A DNA stretch of 64,000 nucleotides from Pseudomonadota bacterium (GTDB taxonomy: Bacteria > Pseudomonadota > Gammaproteobacteria > Pseudomonadales > Moraxellaceae): positions 1-64,000 of the forward strand of contig JAJZBU010000008.1 of assembly GCA_021851865.1 (NCBI GenBank). The letters are read 5' to 3'. This document shows, piece by piece, positions 35,209 to 45,404 of the stretch. Numbering within the stretch: the stretch's first letter is position 1; every line of letters begins with the position of its first letter. The notes beneath the pieces are model-generated. The model was given only the letters and a program-made list of their open reading frames with translations. It was not told the origin of the DNA and searched no databases. The translations under genes were made by a program, and so were the position numbers.

Positions 35209-35264
35209 TGGGCCTCCTCGGGCCATTTTTCGGTCTACAATATTTGGCATCAGAGGACACCCAC

Positions 35265-36131
35265 ATGGATCACACGCTCAGCCTGGAAGATGTGCGCAAG
35301 GTGCTGCACGGCATCAGCATTCCGCCACAGCCGCAGATCCTCGTCGATCTGCAGATGGAGCAGATCATGCCCAACCCGGACCTGCGCCGCATCAGCCAGC
35401 TGATCAGTCAGGACCCGGGGCTGGCCGGCAGTGTCCTCAAGATCGTCAACTCCTCGGCCTTCGGTCTGAGAAATCACATCAGCTCGATTCCGCAAGCGGT
35501 GCAACTGCTCGGCCTGTCGACGCTGATCAACGTTCTCAACGGCATCAGCATCAAAAGCGAGATGAGCGATGACACCATCGTACAGCTCGGTCGCTTCTGG
35601 GACACCGCCATCGACATCGCCCGCGTCTGCGCCTGCCTCGCCAGCCAGCTCGGCCTGCGCAATCCCGACGAAGGCTACGCCCTCGGTCTTTTTCACAACT
35701 GCGGCATCCCTCTGCTCATGCGCCGCTTCACCAACTATCTCGAGGTCGTCGAGACGTCCTATGAGGCGCACGAACACCGCATCATCGACATCGAGAACCA
35801 CGCGTTCAACACCAACCACGCCGTCGTCGGCTACTATGTCGCACGCTCCTGGCACCTGCCCACCCATCTCGGGGAAATCATCGCCGAGCACCATAACGTC
35901 GAATCCATCTTCATCGCCGACGAACCTTACGCGCATGACAAGAAACGTCTGCTCGCCGTCCTCAAGATCGCCGAGCACTTCTGCGGCAACCACCGTTTGC
36001 TCGGTCAGCAGGAGCAGGACTACGAGTGGGAGCGCATCGAGCTCCCACTCCTCAGTTATATGGGACTGAGCCAGGACCAGCTCGAGAACCTACGCGACGA
36101 CCTCATCGACGCCGGTCAACTGAGCGGCTGA
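35265..36131 (+). CDS. HDOD domain protein
   Basis: 288 residues, almost all an HDOD domain: [59 protein letters not shown], then the HD-like second half with FHNCGIPLL and [13 protein letters not shown] proteins are non-catalytic signal-output modules, often linked to c-di-GMP or motility. ATG at 35265. Its 3' end overlaps gcvPB by 16 nt in convergent orientation. Confidence 0.9.
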   Translation: MDHTLSLEDVRKVLHGISIPPQPQILVDLQMEQIMPNPDLRRISQLISQDPGLAGSVLKIVNSSAFGLRNHISSIPQAVQLLGLSTLINVLNGISIKSEMSDDTIVQLGRFWDTAIDIARVCACLASQLGLRNPDEGYALGLFHNCGIPLLMRRFTNYLEVVETSYEAHEHRIIDIENHAFNTNHAVVGYYVARSWHLPTHLGEIIAEHHNVESIFIADEPYAHDKKRLLAVLKIAEHFCGNHRLLGQQEQDYEWERIELPLLSYMGLSQDQLENLRDDLIDAGQLSG

Positions 36132-37591
36132 CGCATACCATAGCGCAGATCCGGTTCCCGCGCTGCACGCACATCATCGAGACGGCGCACCGGCATGGTG
36201 TGCGGTGCCGTGCGTAGCAGTTCGGGATCGCGCTGTGCTTCTTCGCGGATGCGCACCATGGCTTCGACGAAGGCGTCGAGATCGGCCAGCGTCTCCGTCT
36301 CCGTCGGCTCGACCAGCAGACACTCCGGCACGAGCAGCGGAAAATAGGTGGTCGGCGCATGAAAACCGTAGTCGAGCAGACGCTTGGCCACGTCCATGGC
36401 GCTCACCCCCCAGGCCTTGGCTTCGCGCGCCAGGGTGATGATGAACTCATGCGAAGCGCGACGCTGCGGGTAGGCGAGTTCGAAGCCGGCCGCCTGCAGA
36501 CGCTGCATCAGGTAGTTGGCATTGAGGGTCGAATACTCACCGACGCGATGCATGCCCTCGCAACCGAGAGCGCGTGCGTAGAAATAAGCGCGCAGGAGAA
36601 CACCTGCATTGCCCATGAAGGCCGACAGGCGACCGATGCTCTGCGGCCGATCGCGGCGTCCGAGCCAACGGTAGCCGCCCGCCGTATCGCGATCGACGAG
36701 GGGAATGGGCAAAAAGGGCAGCAGCTTGCTGCCGACACCGACGGGACCGGCGCCAGGGCCGCCGCCGCCGTGTGGCGTGGCGAAGGTCTTGTGCAGATTC
36801 ATGTGCAGGACGTCGAAGCCCATGTCGCCCGGACGCACCTTGCCGAGAATGGCGTTGAGATTGGCGCCGTCATAGTAGAGCAGCCCGCCAGCAGCGTGCA
36901 CGATCTCAGCGATCTCAGCGATCTGGCGCTCGAAGACGCCGACGGTGGACGGGTTGGTCATCATCAGCCCGGCCGTCTGCGGCCCGAGGGCGGCGGCGAG
37001 ATCCTGCAGATCGACGTCGCCATTGGCGAGGACGGCGATCTCACGCACGCGATAGCCACACATGACCGCCGTCGCCGGATTGGTGCCATGCGCCGCCGCC
37101 GGCACCAGCATCTCCTGACGCTGATGATCGCCGCGACTGGTGTGGTAGGCGCGGATCATCGCCACACCGGCGAACTCACCCTGCGCTCCGGCCGCCGGTG
37201 TCAGGCACACACCCTGCATGCCGGTCACCTCCTTGAGGATCTCCTGCAGCTCGTAAAAACAGCTGAGGACGCCCTGCGAATGGCTGGCCGGGGCCAGGGG
37301 ATGACGCGCCAGAAATCCCGGCAGCATGGCGGCGGTGTGCGCCCCACGCGGGTTGTACTTCATGGTGCAGGAGCCGAGCGGATACATGTGCGTATCGATG
37401 GAGAAGTTCTGCCGCGACAGTTGGGTATAGTGTCTGACGACCTGCAGCTCCGAGACCTCGGGCAAAAGCGCCGGATGCTTACGCCGCAGATGCAGAGGAA
37501 TGTCGGCGATGTCAGGCAGGTCCTGCGGTGCTTGCGCGAAAGCGCGCCGGCCGGGGGCCGAACGTTCAAAGATCAGGGTCATCGACGACAC
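36116..37591 (-). CDS. gcvPB: Glycine dehydrogenase (decarboxylating) subunit 2
   Basis: P-protein C-terminal half of the glycine cleavage system, 491 residues. The PLP lysine is in [20 protein letters not shown]. Other matches are [13 protein letters not shown] and [16 protein letters not shown]. The split P-protein (two genes) is of the kind found in many bacteria instead of the single long GcvP; Pseudomonas mostly carries the fused form. Overlaps gcvPA by 13 nt. Confidence 0.96.
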   Translation of the reverse strand: MSSMTLIFERSAPGRRAFAQAPQDLPDIADIPLHLRRKHPALLPEVSELQVVRHYTQLSRQNFSIDTHMYPLGSCTMKYNPRGAHTAAMLPGFLARHPLAPASHSQGVLSCFYELQEILKEVTGMQGVCLTPAAGAQGEFAGVAMIRAYHTSRGDHQRQEMLVPAAAHGTNPATAVMCGYRVREIAVLANGDVDLQDLAAALGPQTAGLMMTNPSTVGVFERQIAEIAEIVHAAGGLLYYDGANLNAILGKVRPGDMGFDVLHMNLHKTFATPHGGGGPGAGPVGVGSKLLPFLPIPLVDRDTAGGYRWLGRRDRPQSIGRLSAFMGNAGVLLRAYFYARALGCEGMHRVGEYSTLNANYLMQRLQAAGFELAYPQRRASHEFIITLAREAKAWGVSAMDVAKRLLDYGFHAPTTYFPLLVPECLLVEPTETETLADLDAFVEAMVRIREEAQRDPELLRTAPHTMPVRRLDDVRAAREPDLRYGMRQPLS

Positions 37592-38940
37592 TCCTCGAGC
37601 GCTGCCGCCAGGCAGGTGACATAGGTGGCCAGATCTTCCGGCGTATGCTGCTCGGTCGTGCAGACGAGCATGGCGTGGCCCAGTTCGGGATAGTCTTCGG
37701 CCAGATCGACACCGCCGAGCACTCCACGCGCCGCCATGGCGGCGAGCACCGGCGCCGCCGCTGTCGGCAGGCGCAGGACTACTTCATGAAAATGCGGCGC
37801 CGCGTGCAGCGGCGTCACCGCCCAAGGCTGCAACTGCGTCAGCAAAGCGTTGAGACTGGCGTGGCAATGCGCGGCAACGCGGCGCAAGCCCTCAAAACCG
37901 AGGAGACTGAGGTGGATCGTCGCCGCGGTCATCGCCAGACCCTGGTTGGTGCAGATGTTGGAGGTCGCCTTGGCGCGCCGGATGTGTTGCTCGCGCGCCT
38001 GCAAGGTCAGGGCGAAACCGGGTTTGCCATCGAGATCGACGGTGCGACCGATGAGGCGCCCCGGCAACTGCCGGACCAGATCCATGCGACAGCAGATGAA
38101 GCCGCAATAGGGCCCACCGCTGGACAGGGGGATGCCAAAGACCTGGGCATCGCCGACACAAATGTCGGCGCCGCGCTCACCCCAGTCACCCGGAGGGCTG
38201 AGCAGGCTGAGGGCGAGCGGATTGACCTGGGCGATGACCCGCATGCCGGCGGCGTGCGCCCAATCGGTGAGGCGATCGACTTCATCGATGACGCCGAAGT
38301 AGTTGGGCTGCGCAATGACCAGGGCGGCTGCCGGCAGATCGCGGTGACGCTCGAGATCGGCCATGTCGACACGACCGTCGGCGTCGACGGCGATGTCGAC
38401 GAGGGTGATGCCCTGCACACCGACGATGGCCGCCACCGCCTCGCGATAGAGGGGATGAACATTGCGCGGCATCAGGACCTGGCGCGTCCCACCGCGGCGC
38501 TGCACGCGGATGGCCATGAGCACCGCCTCGGCGAGACCGGAGCCGGCGTCATAAACGGAGGCGTTGCAGACGTCGAGACCGACCAGCTGCGCCAGCATCG
38601 ACTGAAACTCATAGATGACCTGCAAGGTCCCCTGCGAGGCTTCCGCCTGATAGGGGGTGTAGGCGGTCATGAACTCACCCCGCCCCGCCAGCTCCCACAC
38701 CGCCGCTGGAATGTGGTGATCATAAGCGCCAGCGCCGATGAAGCTCAGCGCCACCTCGTCCTGGCGGGCACAGTCGGCCATGTGGCGACGCACCTGCATC
38801 TCGCTCTCGCCGTGTGCTAACTGCAGCGGGCGGGCGAGCAGGGTGGCCGGGATCTCGTCGAAGAGAGCGCTGCGATCGGCGAGATCCAAGGTCTCGAGCA
38901 TGCGGCGCTCATCGTCCGGGGTGTGGGGTATGAAGGGCAT
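37579..38940 (-). CDS. gcvPA: Glycine dehydrogenase (decarboxylating) subunit 1
   Basis: P-protein N-terminal half, 453 residues from ATG 38940; the frame opens 16 codons earlier. [20 protein letters not shown] is the normal start, followed by [39 protein letters not shown] and [20 protein letters not shown]. It lies 19 nt after gcvH and forms the T2S2-type complex with GcvPB. Confidence 0.96.
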   Translation of the reverse strand: MPFIPHTPDDERRMLETLDLADRSALFDEIPATLLARPLQLAHGESEMQVRRHMADCARQDEVALSFIGAGAYDHHIPAAVWELAGRGEFMTAYTPYQAEASQGTLQVIYEFQSMLAQLVGLDVCNASVYDAGSGLAEAVLMAIRVQRRGGTRQVLMPRNVHPLYREAVAAIVGVQGITLVDIAVDADGRVDMADLERHRDLPAAALVIAQPNYFGVIDEVDRLTDWAHAAGMRVIAQVNPLALSLLSPPGDWGERGADICVGDAQVFGIPLSSGGPYCGFICCRMDLVRQLPGRLIGRTVDLDGKPGFALTLQAREQHIRRAKATSNICTNQGLAMTAATIHLSLLGFEGLRRVAAHCHASLNALLTQLQPWAVTPLHAAPHFHEVVLRLPTAAAPVLAAMAARGVLGGVDLAEDYPELGHAMLVCTTEQHTPEDLATYVTCLAAALEECRR

Positions 38941-38959
38941 GGGGCGTGTCAGTCTCGTC

Positions 38960-39352
38960 TCAATGTTCGTCGGCGGCGCACTGTTCAAGGTACTCGGACG
39001 CCTGCAAAAGCTCGCGCAGCTCGGCCTTGTCGCTCAGGCGGATGCGGAACATCCAGCCGTCGTGGTAGGGATGGCCATTGATCAGCTCGGGGCTTTCATT
39101 CAGGTCTTCGTTGATGGCGATGACTTCACCGCTGACCGGCGTATAAATGTCGGAAGCGGCCTTGACCGACTCGACGACACCGGCCTCATCGCCGGCGTGC
39201 AAGACGTCGCCGACTTCCGGCAGCTCGACAAAAACGAGATCGCCGAGGGCGGCCTGGGCGTGATCGGTGATGCCGATGATGGCCTCATCGCCTTCGAGGC
39301 GCACCCACTCGTGGGTGGCGGCATAGTACAGCTCATTGGGGGTATGGCTCAT
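38960..39352 (-). CDS. gcvH: Glycine cleavage H protein
   Basis: Lipoyl shuttle protein of the cleavage system, 130 residues. The lipoylation site is Lys64 in [34 protein letters not shown] is the usual start and [17 protein letters not shown]-type segment ([19 protein letters not shown]) is present near the end. ATG at 39352. Confidence 0.97.
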   Translation of the reverse strand: MSHTPNELYYAATHEWVRLEGDEAIIGITDHAQAALGDLVFVELPEVGDVLHAGDEAGVVESVKAASDIYTPVSGEVIAINEDLNESPELINGHPYHDGWMFRIRLSDKAELRELLQASEYLEQCAADEH

Positions 39353-39378
39353 GACGTCTCTCACTGCTCGATGAAAAT

Positions 39379-40458
39379 TCAGTACCGTGCCTGGCCCTGG
39401 CGCACGAAAGGCGGCGGCACGACGCGCGCGCGCAAGCGGCGGCCGCGCACCTCCACCTCGACCGTCTCCGGTAGGGGCAAGGGCAGACGGGCAAGAGCGA
39501 TGGAACGCTCCAAGGTCGGTGAAAAACTGCCGCTGGTCGTCTCGCCGCGGCGACCGTCGGGCAAGTGCACCGGCATGTGCGCGCGCAGCACGCCACGCTC
39601 CTCGAGCAACAGCCCAGTCAGGGCCTCGCCGAGGCCGGCCTGCTGTTGCGCCAGCAGCGCCGCGCGACCGATGAAGTCATGCTCGAAGCGCACCGTCCAG
39701 GCCATGTTCGAGGTCAGCGGCGTGTCCTGCTCGCCCATGTCGCTGCCGTAGAGATTCATCCCCGCTTCGAGACGCAGGGTATCGCGCGCCGCCAGACCAC
39801 AGGCCTGCACGCCGGCTGCGACGAGGCGCGGCAGCAGACCCACCGCCTGCGCCGCCGGCAACATGATCTCGATGCCGTCCTCACCGGTATAACCGGTGCG
39901 GGCGATGAAGGCGTCGGCGTCGGCGACGACGTCGCCATGGAAAGGCGCGAGGTCGCGCAGCACCGGCGCCGCCGCCGGCAGAAGATCGGCGAGAATGGCG
40001 CGCGCCGCCGGCCCCTGGATCGCCAGCATGGCGAGATCGCGACGCTCGCGCACGCTCAGGGTGGGCAGATGCTGCTGCAGCCAGGCGATGTCCTTGTCAT
40101 GGGTGGCGCTGTTGACGACGATGCGCCACAGATGCGGCGCCGTCGCCAGCGGCGCATAGACAATGACGTCATCGAGGATGCCGCCCTGCTCGTCGAGCAT
40201 GGCCGTGTACATGGCCTGACCCGGCGCCAGCCGTTCGAGGTCATTGGCGAACAGGCGACGCAGCAGGGGCCGCGCCGTGGCATCGTCGATCTCGAGCCGG
40301 GTCATGTGCGACACGTCGAAGACGCCGGCATGACGGCGCACGGCATGATGCTCGTCGAGCACCGAGCTGTACTGCACCGGCATCTCCCAACCGGCGAAGG
40401 GAACCATACGCGCACCCAGCTGCAGATGGACTTCATAGAGCGGCGTGCGTTGATTCAT
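39379..40458 (-). CDS. gcvT: Glycine cleavage T protein (aminomethyltransferase)
   Basis: Moves the methylene unit to tetrahydrofolate; 359 residues. [20 protein letters not shown] and [15 protein letters not shown] open the folate-binding fold, and the family pattern [15 protein letters not shown] is present. First gene of gcvT-gcvH-gcvPA-gcvPB. The leader of about 70 nt to ubiI is too short for a glycine riboswitch. A TATACT at 40490-40495 may be the -10 box. Start ATG 40458; 40470 is an alternative. Confidence 0.96.
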   Translation of the reverse strand: MNQRTPLYEVHLQLGARMVPFAGWEMPVQYSSVLDEHHAVRRHAGVFDVSHMTRLEIDDATARPLLRRLFANDLERLAPGQAMYTAMLDEQGGILDDVIVYAPLATAPHLWRIVVNSATHDKDIAWLQQHLPTLSVRERRDLAMLAIQGPAARAILADLLPAAAPVLRDLAPFHGDVVADADAFIARTGYTGEDGIEIMLPAAQAVGLLPRLVAAGVQACGLAARDTLRLEAGMNLYGSDMGEQDTPLTSNMAWTVRFEHDFIGRAALLAQQQAGLGEALTGLLLEERGVLRAHMPVHLPDGRRGETTSGSFSPTLERSIALARLPLPLPETVEVEVRGRRLRARVVPPPFVRQGQARY

Positions 40459-40527
40459 GACGACGAACAACCCAAAAGGAAAGAAGCCCAGTATAACAAA
40501 TTTGACGGCACCGCGGTCACGCCGGCT

Positions 40528-41697
40528 TCACGTTCCCAGCGCCTGACGACCGAGCCAGTGGCGCAAGCCGGCGTGACGGCTCAACCAAGCCAGTCCCGCG
40601 CCCTTGAGCAGCGCCCCGGTCGGCCCTTCCGGCGCGAACAGACCCTGTATCCACGGCATCGCCTGCTGCATGCGCTGATTCTCCGGTCGCCGCCGCCGTT
40701 CGTAACGGCGCAGACCGAGGGGATCGGCCAGGGACAGGCCGCGGTCGCGCAGACGCAAGAGCTCCTGCACCAGGACACGGACGTCGGCGAAGCCGAGGTT
40801 GAGTCCTTGACCGGCGAGGGGATGGATGACGTGCGCCGCGTCGCCGACGAGGACGGCACGCTCAGCGCAGTAGGTGCGGGCGTGCCGCGCCTGCAGGGGA
40901 TAAAGAGCACGGGCGCTGACCGACAGCAAGCGGCCGTAGACGGCGGGCAGCTGCGGCGCCAAATGATCGATGAAGGCCGCCTCCGACAGCGCCAGGAGCG
41001 CCTCGGCCCGCGGTCGCGGCAACGACCAGACCAGATTGCTGCTCGGCCCGCCGGTCAGCGGCGACAACGGCAGCAAGGCAAGCGGATAGCCGCGCTCGAA
41101 GCGCTGCCACGCCTGCACCCGCGCATCGCCACTGTGCTGGACGCAGGCGACGAGGGCGGACTGGGCATAGTCGTGCTGCCACAGCTCGATGCCGAGTTGC
41201 TGGCGCAGGGGGGAGTGTGCGCCGTCGCAAGCGACGACGAGATCCGCCTGCAGGCGCGTTCCGTCGCTAAGATCGAGCCAGCGCTGGCCGGCGGCGATGC
41301 CGCTGGCGCTCAGTCGCTGCTCGTACTGCGGCAGCGCCAAAGCATCGACACAGTTCTGCAGCGCACACTGCAGAACGGCGTTCTCGACCAGTCGTCCGAG
41401 GCTGGCCACCCCCATCTGTTCGGCGTCGAAGAGCAACGGACTGCTGGCGTCGGCGTCCTCGACACGCACCTGGCGATAGTCGACGTGCCGCCACAGCGAC
41501 CAGTCGAGCGGCAGTTCAGCGAGCACAGCGAGCGAAGCCTTCGTCAGCGCCACCGTGCGCAGATCGTGCACATCCGGCAGACGCCGCAAGGGCTGCGGCT
41601 CAACGAGGGCGACGGCGATGCCGGCCTGATGCAACAAGGCCGATAGGGCGAGGCCGACTGGACCGGCGCCGACGACGATGACCGCAAAAGAATTCAC
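40528..41697 (-). CDS. ubiI: FAD-dependent ubiquinone hydroxylase, UbiI/VisC type
   Basis: 389 residues, p-hydroxybenzoate hydroxylase-like flavoprotein. FAD site 1: FAVIVVGAGPVGLALSALL; the DG motif DLVVACDGAHSPLR; FAD site 2: LVGDAAHVIHPLAGQGLNLG. The gene follows ubiH with a 4-nt overlap, as VisC/UbiI does in enterics and Pseudomonas, so it most likely adds the C5 hydroxyl; UbiF-type specificity cannot be excluded from sequence alone. Confidence 0.9.
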   Translation of the reverse strand: MNSFAVIVVGAGPVGLALSALLHQAGIAVALVEPQPLRRLPDVHDLRTVALTKASLAVLAELPLDWSLWRHVDYRQVRVEDADASSPLLFDAEQMGVASLGRLVENAVLQCALQNCVDALALPQYEQRLSASGIAAGQRWLDLSDGTRLQADLVVACDGAHSPLRQQLGIELWQHDYAQSALVACVQHSGDARVQAWQRFERGYPLALLPLSPLTGGPSSNLVWSLPRPRAEALLALSEAAFIDHLAPQLPAVYGRLLSVSARALYPLQARHARTYCAERAVLVGDAAHVIHPLAGQGLNLGFADVRVLVQELLRLRDRGLSLADPLGLRRYERRRRPENQRMQQAMPWIQGLFAPEGPTGALLKGAGLAWLSRHAGLRHWLGRQALGT

Positions 41698-42893
41698 AAG
41701 GCCCCCATGCTCAGACGCGCCAGCAGGGTCTTGCTGCCCGGGGTCAGGTCGAACAAACTCATGCCGAGGCTGCGCAGATGACTGAGGAGCACATGATCGA
41801 CGCCAAACAGGCGCACCAGGCGATCGGAAAAAGTGGTGATCATGGCCTGGTCGCGCTGCCGCCCCTGCTCGTAGAGGCGCAGACTCGCCACCTCACCAGG
41901 ATCGGCGCCACGCTCGAGCTGAGCATGCACCGTGCGCGCCAAGGCGGCGGCGTCACGGACGCAGAGATTGAAACCCTGCCCGGCGACCGGATGCAAAAAA
42001 TGCGCGGCATTGCCGAGCAGGACACGCCCCGCCTGCACCTGCTGGCGGGCGATGATGCGCTGCAAGGGATAGACGACAGGCGCGGTGCGCGCCCGCCAAC
42101 GCCCCCAGGCCGGTCCTAAGCGCTGACCGAGCTGGCGCAGAAACTCGCCTTCCTGGGCGCGCTCGAGCTCGCGCGCACGCGCCGGCGACGCCGTCCAGAT
42201 CAAGGCCCGTGAAGCGTCGACGCGCGGCAGCAAGGCGAGCACCTCGCCGTGACAAAAACGCTCGTAGGCACGATCGGCGTGCGCTTCGCTGCTCTCGACG
42301 TTGCAGACGACGGCGCACTGCGTGTAGTCAAAGGTGTCGCTCGCGACCTGCATGGCGGCGCGCAGACTAGAATGGGCGCCATCGGCGGCGACGAGCAGAC
42401 GCGCCTGCAGCAGCAACTCACCTTGTGCATCTTGCGCCTGCACGCGTTGCATCCCGGCGGCCGTGTCGATCGACTGCACCCGGCATTCACTCAGCCAGTC
42501 GATGGCGGCGTCAGCCGCGCAAGCGCCGTAGAGCAGGCGCCCAAGCCAAGCATTTTCCATGACGAAACCGAGCGCCTCGACGCCCTCTTCCGCGGCATCG
42601 AGACGTACCCGCCCCCAACGCCCCTGCTCCGACACTTCGATATGGCCGATGGGATTGCTGTAGCGGCGGATCTCCGACCACAGACCGAGCTGCACGAAGG
42701 CTTGCGCCGTGCTGCGCGACAGGGCGGTCGAGCGACCATCGAAACTGGGCTGAAACCCCCCGTCGGCGCGCGGCGCGGCGGCGGCTTCGACGATAGCGAT
42801 GCGCAGACCGGGGCGCTGCGCCAGCATCAGGGCGAGGGTGGCACCCACCATGCCGCCGCCGACGATGACGACGTCATACTCGGTCATCCTCAT
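41694..42893 (-). CDS. ubiH: 2-octaprenyl-6-methoxyphenol hydroxylase UbiH
   Basis: 399 residues. FAD motif YDVVIVGGGMVGATLALML, the UbiH-typical SFDGRSTALS, DG motif LLVAADGAHSSLR, and VLLGNAAHFLHPVAGQGFNL. Adds the C1 hydroxyl in ubiquinone synthesis. Four-nt overlaps with pepP upstream and ubiI downstream make one transcription unit with ygfB-pepP. Confidence 0.93.
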   Translation of the reverse strand: MRMTEYDVVIVGGGMVGATLALMLAQRPGLRIAIVEAAAAPRADGGFQPSFDGRSTALSRSTAQAFVQLGLWSEIRRYSNPIGHIEVSEQGRWGRVRLDAAEEGVEALGFVMENAWLGRLLYGACAADAAIDWLSECRVQSIDTAAGMQRVQAQDAQGELLLQARLLVAADGAHSSLRAAMQVASDTFDYTQCAVVCNVESSEAHADRAYERFCHGEVLALLPRVDASRALIWTASPARARELERAQEGEFLRQLGQRLGPAWGRWRARTAPVVYPLQRIIARQQVQAGRVLLGNAAHFLHPVAGQGFNLCVRDAAALARTVHAQLERGADPGEVASLRLYEQGRQRDQAMITTFSDRLVRLFGVDHVLLSHLRSLGMSLFDLTPGSKTLLARLSMGAL

Positions 42894-44212
42894 GCCTCAC
42901 CTCGCATCCAGGCTTCGATCTCCTGCGCCTGCTTCGGCGCCGCCGCCGTCAGCACCTCGTGTCCCTGTCGCGTCACCAGGACGTCATCCTCGATGCGGAT
43001 GCCGATGCCGCGCCAGCGCGCATCGACCGTGGCATCGGTGGCGATATAGAGGCCGGGCTCGACGGTGAGCACCATGCCCGGCTCAAGCTCGCGCCACTGT
43101 TCGGCGACCTTGTAGTCGCCGACGTCGTGCACGTCCATACCCAGCCAGTGGCCGGTGCGATGCATGTAATAAGGGCGATAGGCCTCGCTGGCGATGAGTT
43201 CGTCGACCTCGCCTTGCAGGAGACCGAGATCACGCAGGCCGGTGGTGAGACAGCGCACCGCCGCGTCGTGCGGATCATTCCAATGGGCGCCGGGACGGAT
43301 CACCGCGATGGCCGCCTGCTGCGCCGCCAGGACGAGGTCGTAGAGGGCGCGTTGCGCCGGACTGAAGCGGCCATTGACCGGAAAAGTGCGGGTGATGTCG
43401 GCGGCGTAGTGATCGTATTCGGCACCGGCGTCGATGAGCACCAGATCCCCCTCCTGCAGACGCTCGCGGTTGTCGACGTAGTGCAGGATGCAGGCGTTGG
43501 CGCCACCGCCGACGATGCTGTTGTAGGCGGCAGCGGCGCAGCCCTGGCTGAGAAACTCGTGCATGATCTCGGCCTCGAGCTCATACTCGAAGCGACCGGG
43601 ACGGCAGGCGCGCATGGCGCGTCGGTGCGCCTGCGCCGAGATGGCGGCGGCCTTGCGCATGAGCTTGAGCTCTTCGTTCGACTTGAACAGGCGCAGATCA
43701 TGCAGCAGATGGTCGAGCATGAGAAACTCACCCGGCGCGTGCACCCCGGCGCGCGCGCGCGCGCGCAGATCCTGCACTGCGTCGAGGAGGCGGCGATCGA
43801 AACCCGGCCGCGCCCCCATATTGCAGTAGACCTTGGCACAGCCTTGCAGTAGCTGCGGCAGACGCTGATCGAGTTCATCGATGAGAAAGGCCTCGTCGAC
43901 CGCGTACTCCGCCATCACCCCCTGCGGCCCGCTGCGCCGTCCGTTCCAGATCTCCAGGGTCTTGTCGCGCGGTCGGCAGAACATGACGAACTCACCCTGC
44001 GGTCGCCCCGGGATCAGACAGATCACCGCTTCCGGCTCGGTAAAGCCGCTGAGATAGTGAAAATCACTGTCCTGGCGATAGCGGAACTCGCTGTCGCGAT
44101 TGCGCAGAGCCTGCTCGGCGGCAGGCAGCACGGCGATGCTGCCCTCCCCCATCATGTTCATCAGAGCGCGACGATGACGGGCGAACTCCTCCGGCGGCAG
44201 GGCGCTCAACAT
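42890..44212 (-). CDS. pepP: Xaa-Pro aminopeptidase (aminopeptidase P II)
   Basis: 440 residues. Removes N-terminal residues before proline, with two Mn ions. N-terminal domain to about 175, then the pita-bread fold with metal ligands in VLIDAGAEYDHYAADITRTF, YMHRTGHWLGMDVHDVGDY, GMVLTVEPGLYI and GIGIRIEDDVLV. Overlaps ygfB by 7 nt. A run of eight or nine GC dinucleotides near 43749-43765 codes alternating Arg-Ala. Confidence 0.96.
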   Translation of the reverse strand: MLSALPPEEFARHRRALMNMMGEGSIAVLPAAEQALRNRDSEFRYRQDSDFHYLSGFTEPEAVICLIPGRPQGEFVMFCRPRDKTLEIWNGRRSGPQGVMAEYAVDEAFLIDELDQRLPQLLQGCAKVYCNMGARPGFDRRLLDAVQDLRARARAGVHAPGEFLMLDHLLHDLRLFKSNEELKLMRKAAAISAQAHRRAMRACRPGRFEYELEAEIMHEFLSQGCAAAAYNSIVGGGANACILHYVDNRERLQEGDLVLIDAGAEYDHYAADITRTFPVNGRFSPAQRALYDLVLAAQQAAIAVIRPGAHWNDPHDAAVRCLTTGLRDLGLLQGEVDELIASEAYRPYYMHRTGHWLGMDVHDVGDYKVAEQWRELEPGMVLTVEPGLYIATDATVDARWRGIGIRIEDDVLVTRQGHEVLTAAAPKQAQEIEAWMRGEA

Positions 44213-44793
44213 GCGTCATCCTCCACCGCGTCCGTTGGCGTCCGTTCCTGATCGGGCAGAAACGTGGTGAAGATCATGATCGCCGCCAGACGCAGATACT
44301 CGACCAAGTGCATGAGGTCGACTTCGTCCTGCTCGCTCAATTCGGCGGTGTCGACACGCGCGATCTCGGCGATGTCCGCCAGAGCCTGGTGGACGTCTTC
44401 ACCGATGCGACTCTCGTCGATCTTGCGCAAAGCGGTACCGAAGCCAAAAAGAAATCCGTTGCACCACGCCCCCAGCCCCTCAACGCGGGCGCGCATGGGC
44501 GCGTCGTCATCAGGCAGGCAGAGGGTGAAGGTGTAATCGTCATCGGCGAGACTGAGACGCAAGGCCGCGTTATAGCTCCACAGGCTGCCGGCCCAGTCTT
44601 CATCGAGGGGCTCGCTGAACTCGAGATGCGCTTCGAGAATCTTGCTCAGGGTCGGACGCGTCAGACGCGCGCCACCTGCCAGCAGGCCACAAAGCAAACC
44701 CTGCAATTCACTCGGCGTACAGAGACTGCGCGCCTGCTGCAGGGCGTGCGCGAGCTCATCGTAATCGGGAAGATGGGCGGGGGCGTGGTGCAT
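44206..44793 (-). CDS. ygfB: YgfB/UPF0149 family protein
   Basis: 195 residues, all-helical UPF0149 protein. LPDYDELAHALQQARSLCTP, LQGLLCGLLAGGARL, WCNGFLFGFGTALRK and LMHLVEYLRLAAIMIFTTFL are family segments. First gene of ygfB-pepP-ubiH-ubiI, divergent from the ZapB-like/zapA pair. In Pseudomonas YgfB modulates antibiotic-stress gene expression; the biochemical role is unclear. Confidence 0.92.
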   Translation of the reverse strand: MHHAPAHLPDYDELAHALQQARSLCTPSELQGLLCGLLAGGARLTRPTLSKILEAHLEFSEPLDEDWAGSLWSYNAALRLSLADDDYTFTLCLPDDDAPMRARVEGLGAWCNGFLFGFGTALRKIDESRIGEDVHQALADIAEIARVDTAELSEQDEVDLMHLVEYLRLAAIMIFTTFLPDQERTPTDAVEDDAC

Positions 44794-44871
44794 GAAGGCC
44801 TGCTATTTGACCAGACGATGAGGGCGATCTTAATATACCCCTTATCGTAGGCCTGCGCGACCCCTCCCCCG

Positions 44872-45090
44872 ATGACCACGGATCTCAGTTCTTTTGAACA
44901 ACGCATCGACCGCCTGCTGCAGGCGCTCATCCAGCTCGATGCCGAAAATCGCCGCCTGCGCCAGCAGGAGCGCGACCAGAACGAGGAGATACGCGAGCTC
45001 AAGCGCAAGAACGAACTCGCCAAAGCCAAGGTCGAAGCGATCATCCTGCGCTTGCGCGCGCTCGAGAATCAGGAAGACCTGCATGAGTGA
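44872..45090 (+). CDS. ZapB-like coiled-coil protein (TIGR02449 family)
   Basis: 72 residues, one continuous coiled coil: IDRLLQALIQLDAENRRLRQ then REL KRKNELAKAKVEAI-type heptads. The family is always upstream of zapA in Pseudomonas-like genomes and is taken to be a division-linked partner of ZapA. Its stop overlaps the zapA start by 8 nt. Confidence 0.88.
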   Translation: MTTDLSSFEQRIDRLLQALIQLDAENRRLRQQERDQNEEIRELKRKNELAKAKVEAIILRLRALENQEDLHE

Positions 45091-45388
45091 CCACAGCACG
45101 ATCGAAGTGCAACTGCTCGACAAGCCCTACCGCATCAGTTGCCCCCCGGGCGAACAGGAAGTCCTGCGCGTCTCGGCCAGCTACGTCGACAAGAAGATGC
45201 GCGAAGTGCGCGGTCAGGGGCGCATTCTCGGCCTCGAGCGCATCGCCGTCATCGTCGCCCTCAATCTCAGCCGCGAACTCCTCGCCCTGCAGGCGACGCA
45301 GCGCCCCACCCTGCCCGAGGACGGCCTCGAGCGCCTGATCGCACGCATGGACCAGGCCCTCGCCGCCATCCAGACACCGCCGGCCTGA
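45083..45388 (+). CDS. zapA: Cell division protein ZapA
   Basis: 101 residues. EVQLLDKPYRISCPPGEQEV and VSASYVDKKMREVRGQGRIL and LERIAVIVALNLSRELLALQ match ZapA, which bundles FtsZ at mid-cell. ATG at 45083 within the end of the upstream gene. Convergent with the FadL-like gene, 16 nt apart; the usual downstream 6S RNA and ygfA are instead on the other strand beyond that gene. Confidence 0.94.
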   Translation: MSDHSTIEVQLLDKPYRISCPPGEQEVLRVSASYVDKKMREVRGQGRILGLERIAVIVALNLSRELLALQATQRPTLPEDGLERLIARMDQALAAIQTPPA

Positions 45389-45404
45389 TCTGCGCCGGCG
45401 CGCC

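Noticed and set aside
40459-40527. Glycine riboswitch before gcvT
   Set aside because: Only about 70 nt separate ubiI and gcvT, and no paired aptamer elements are visible.
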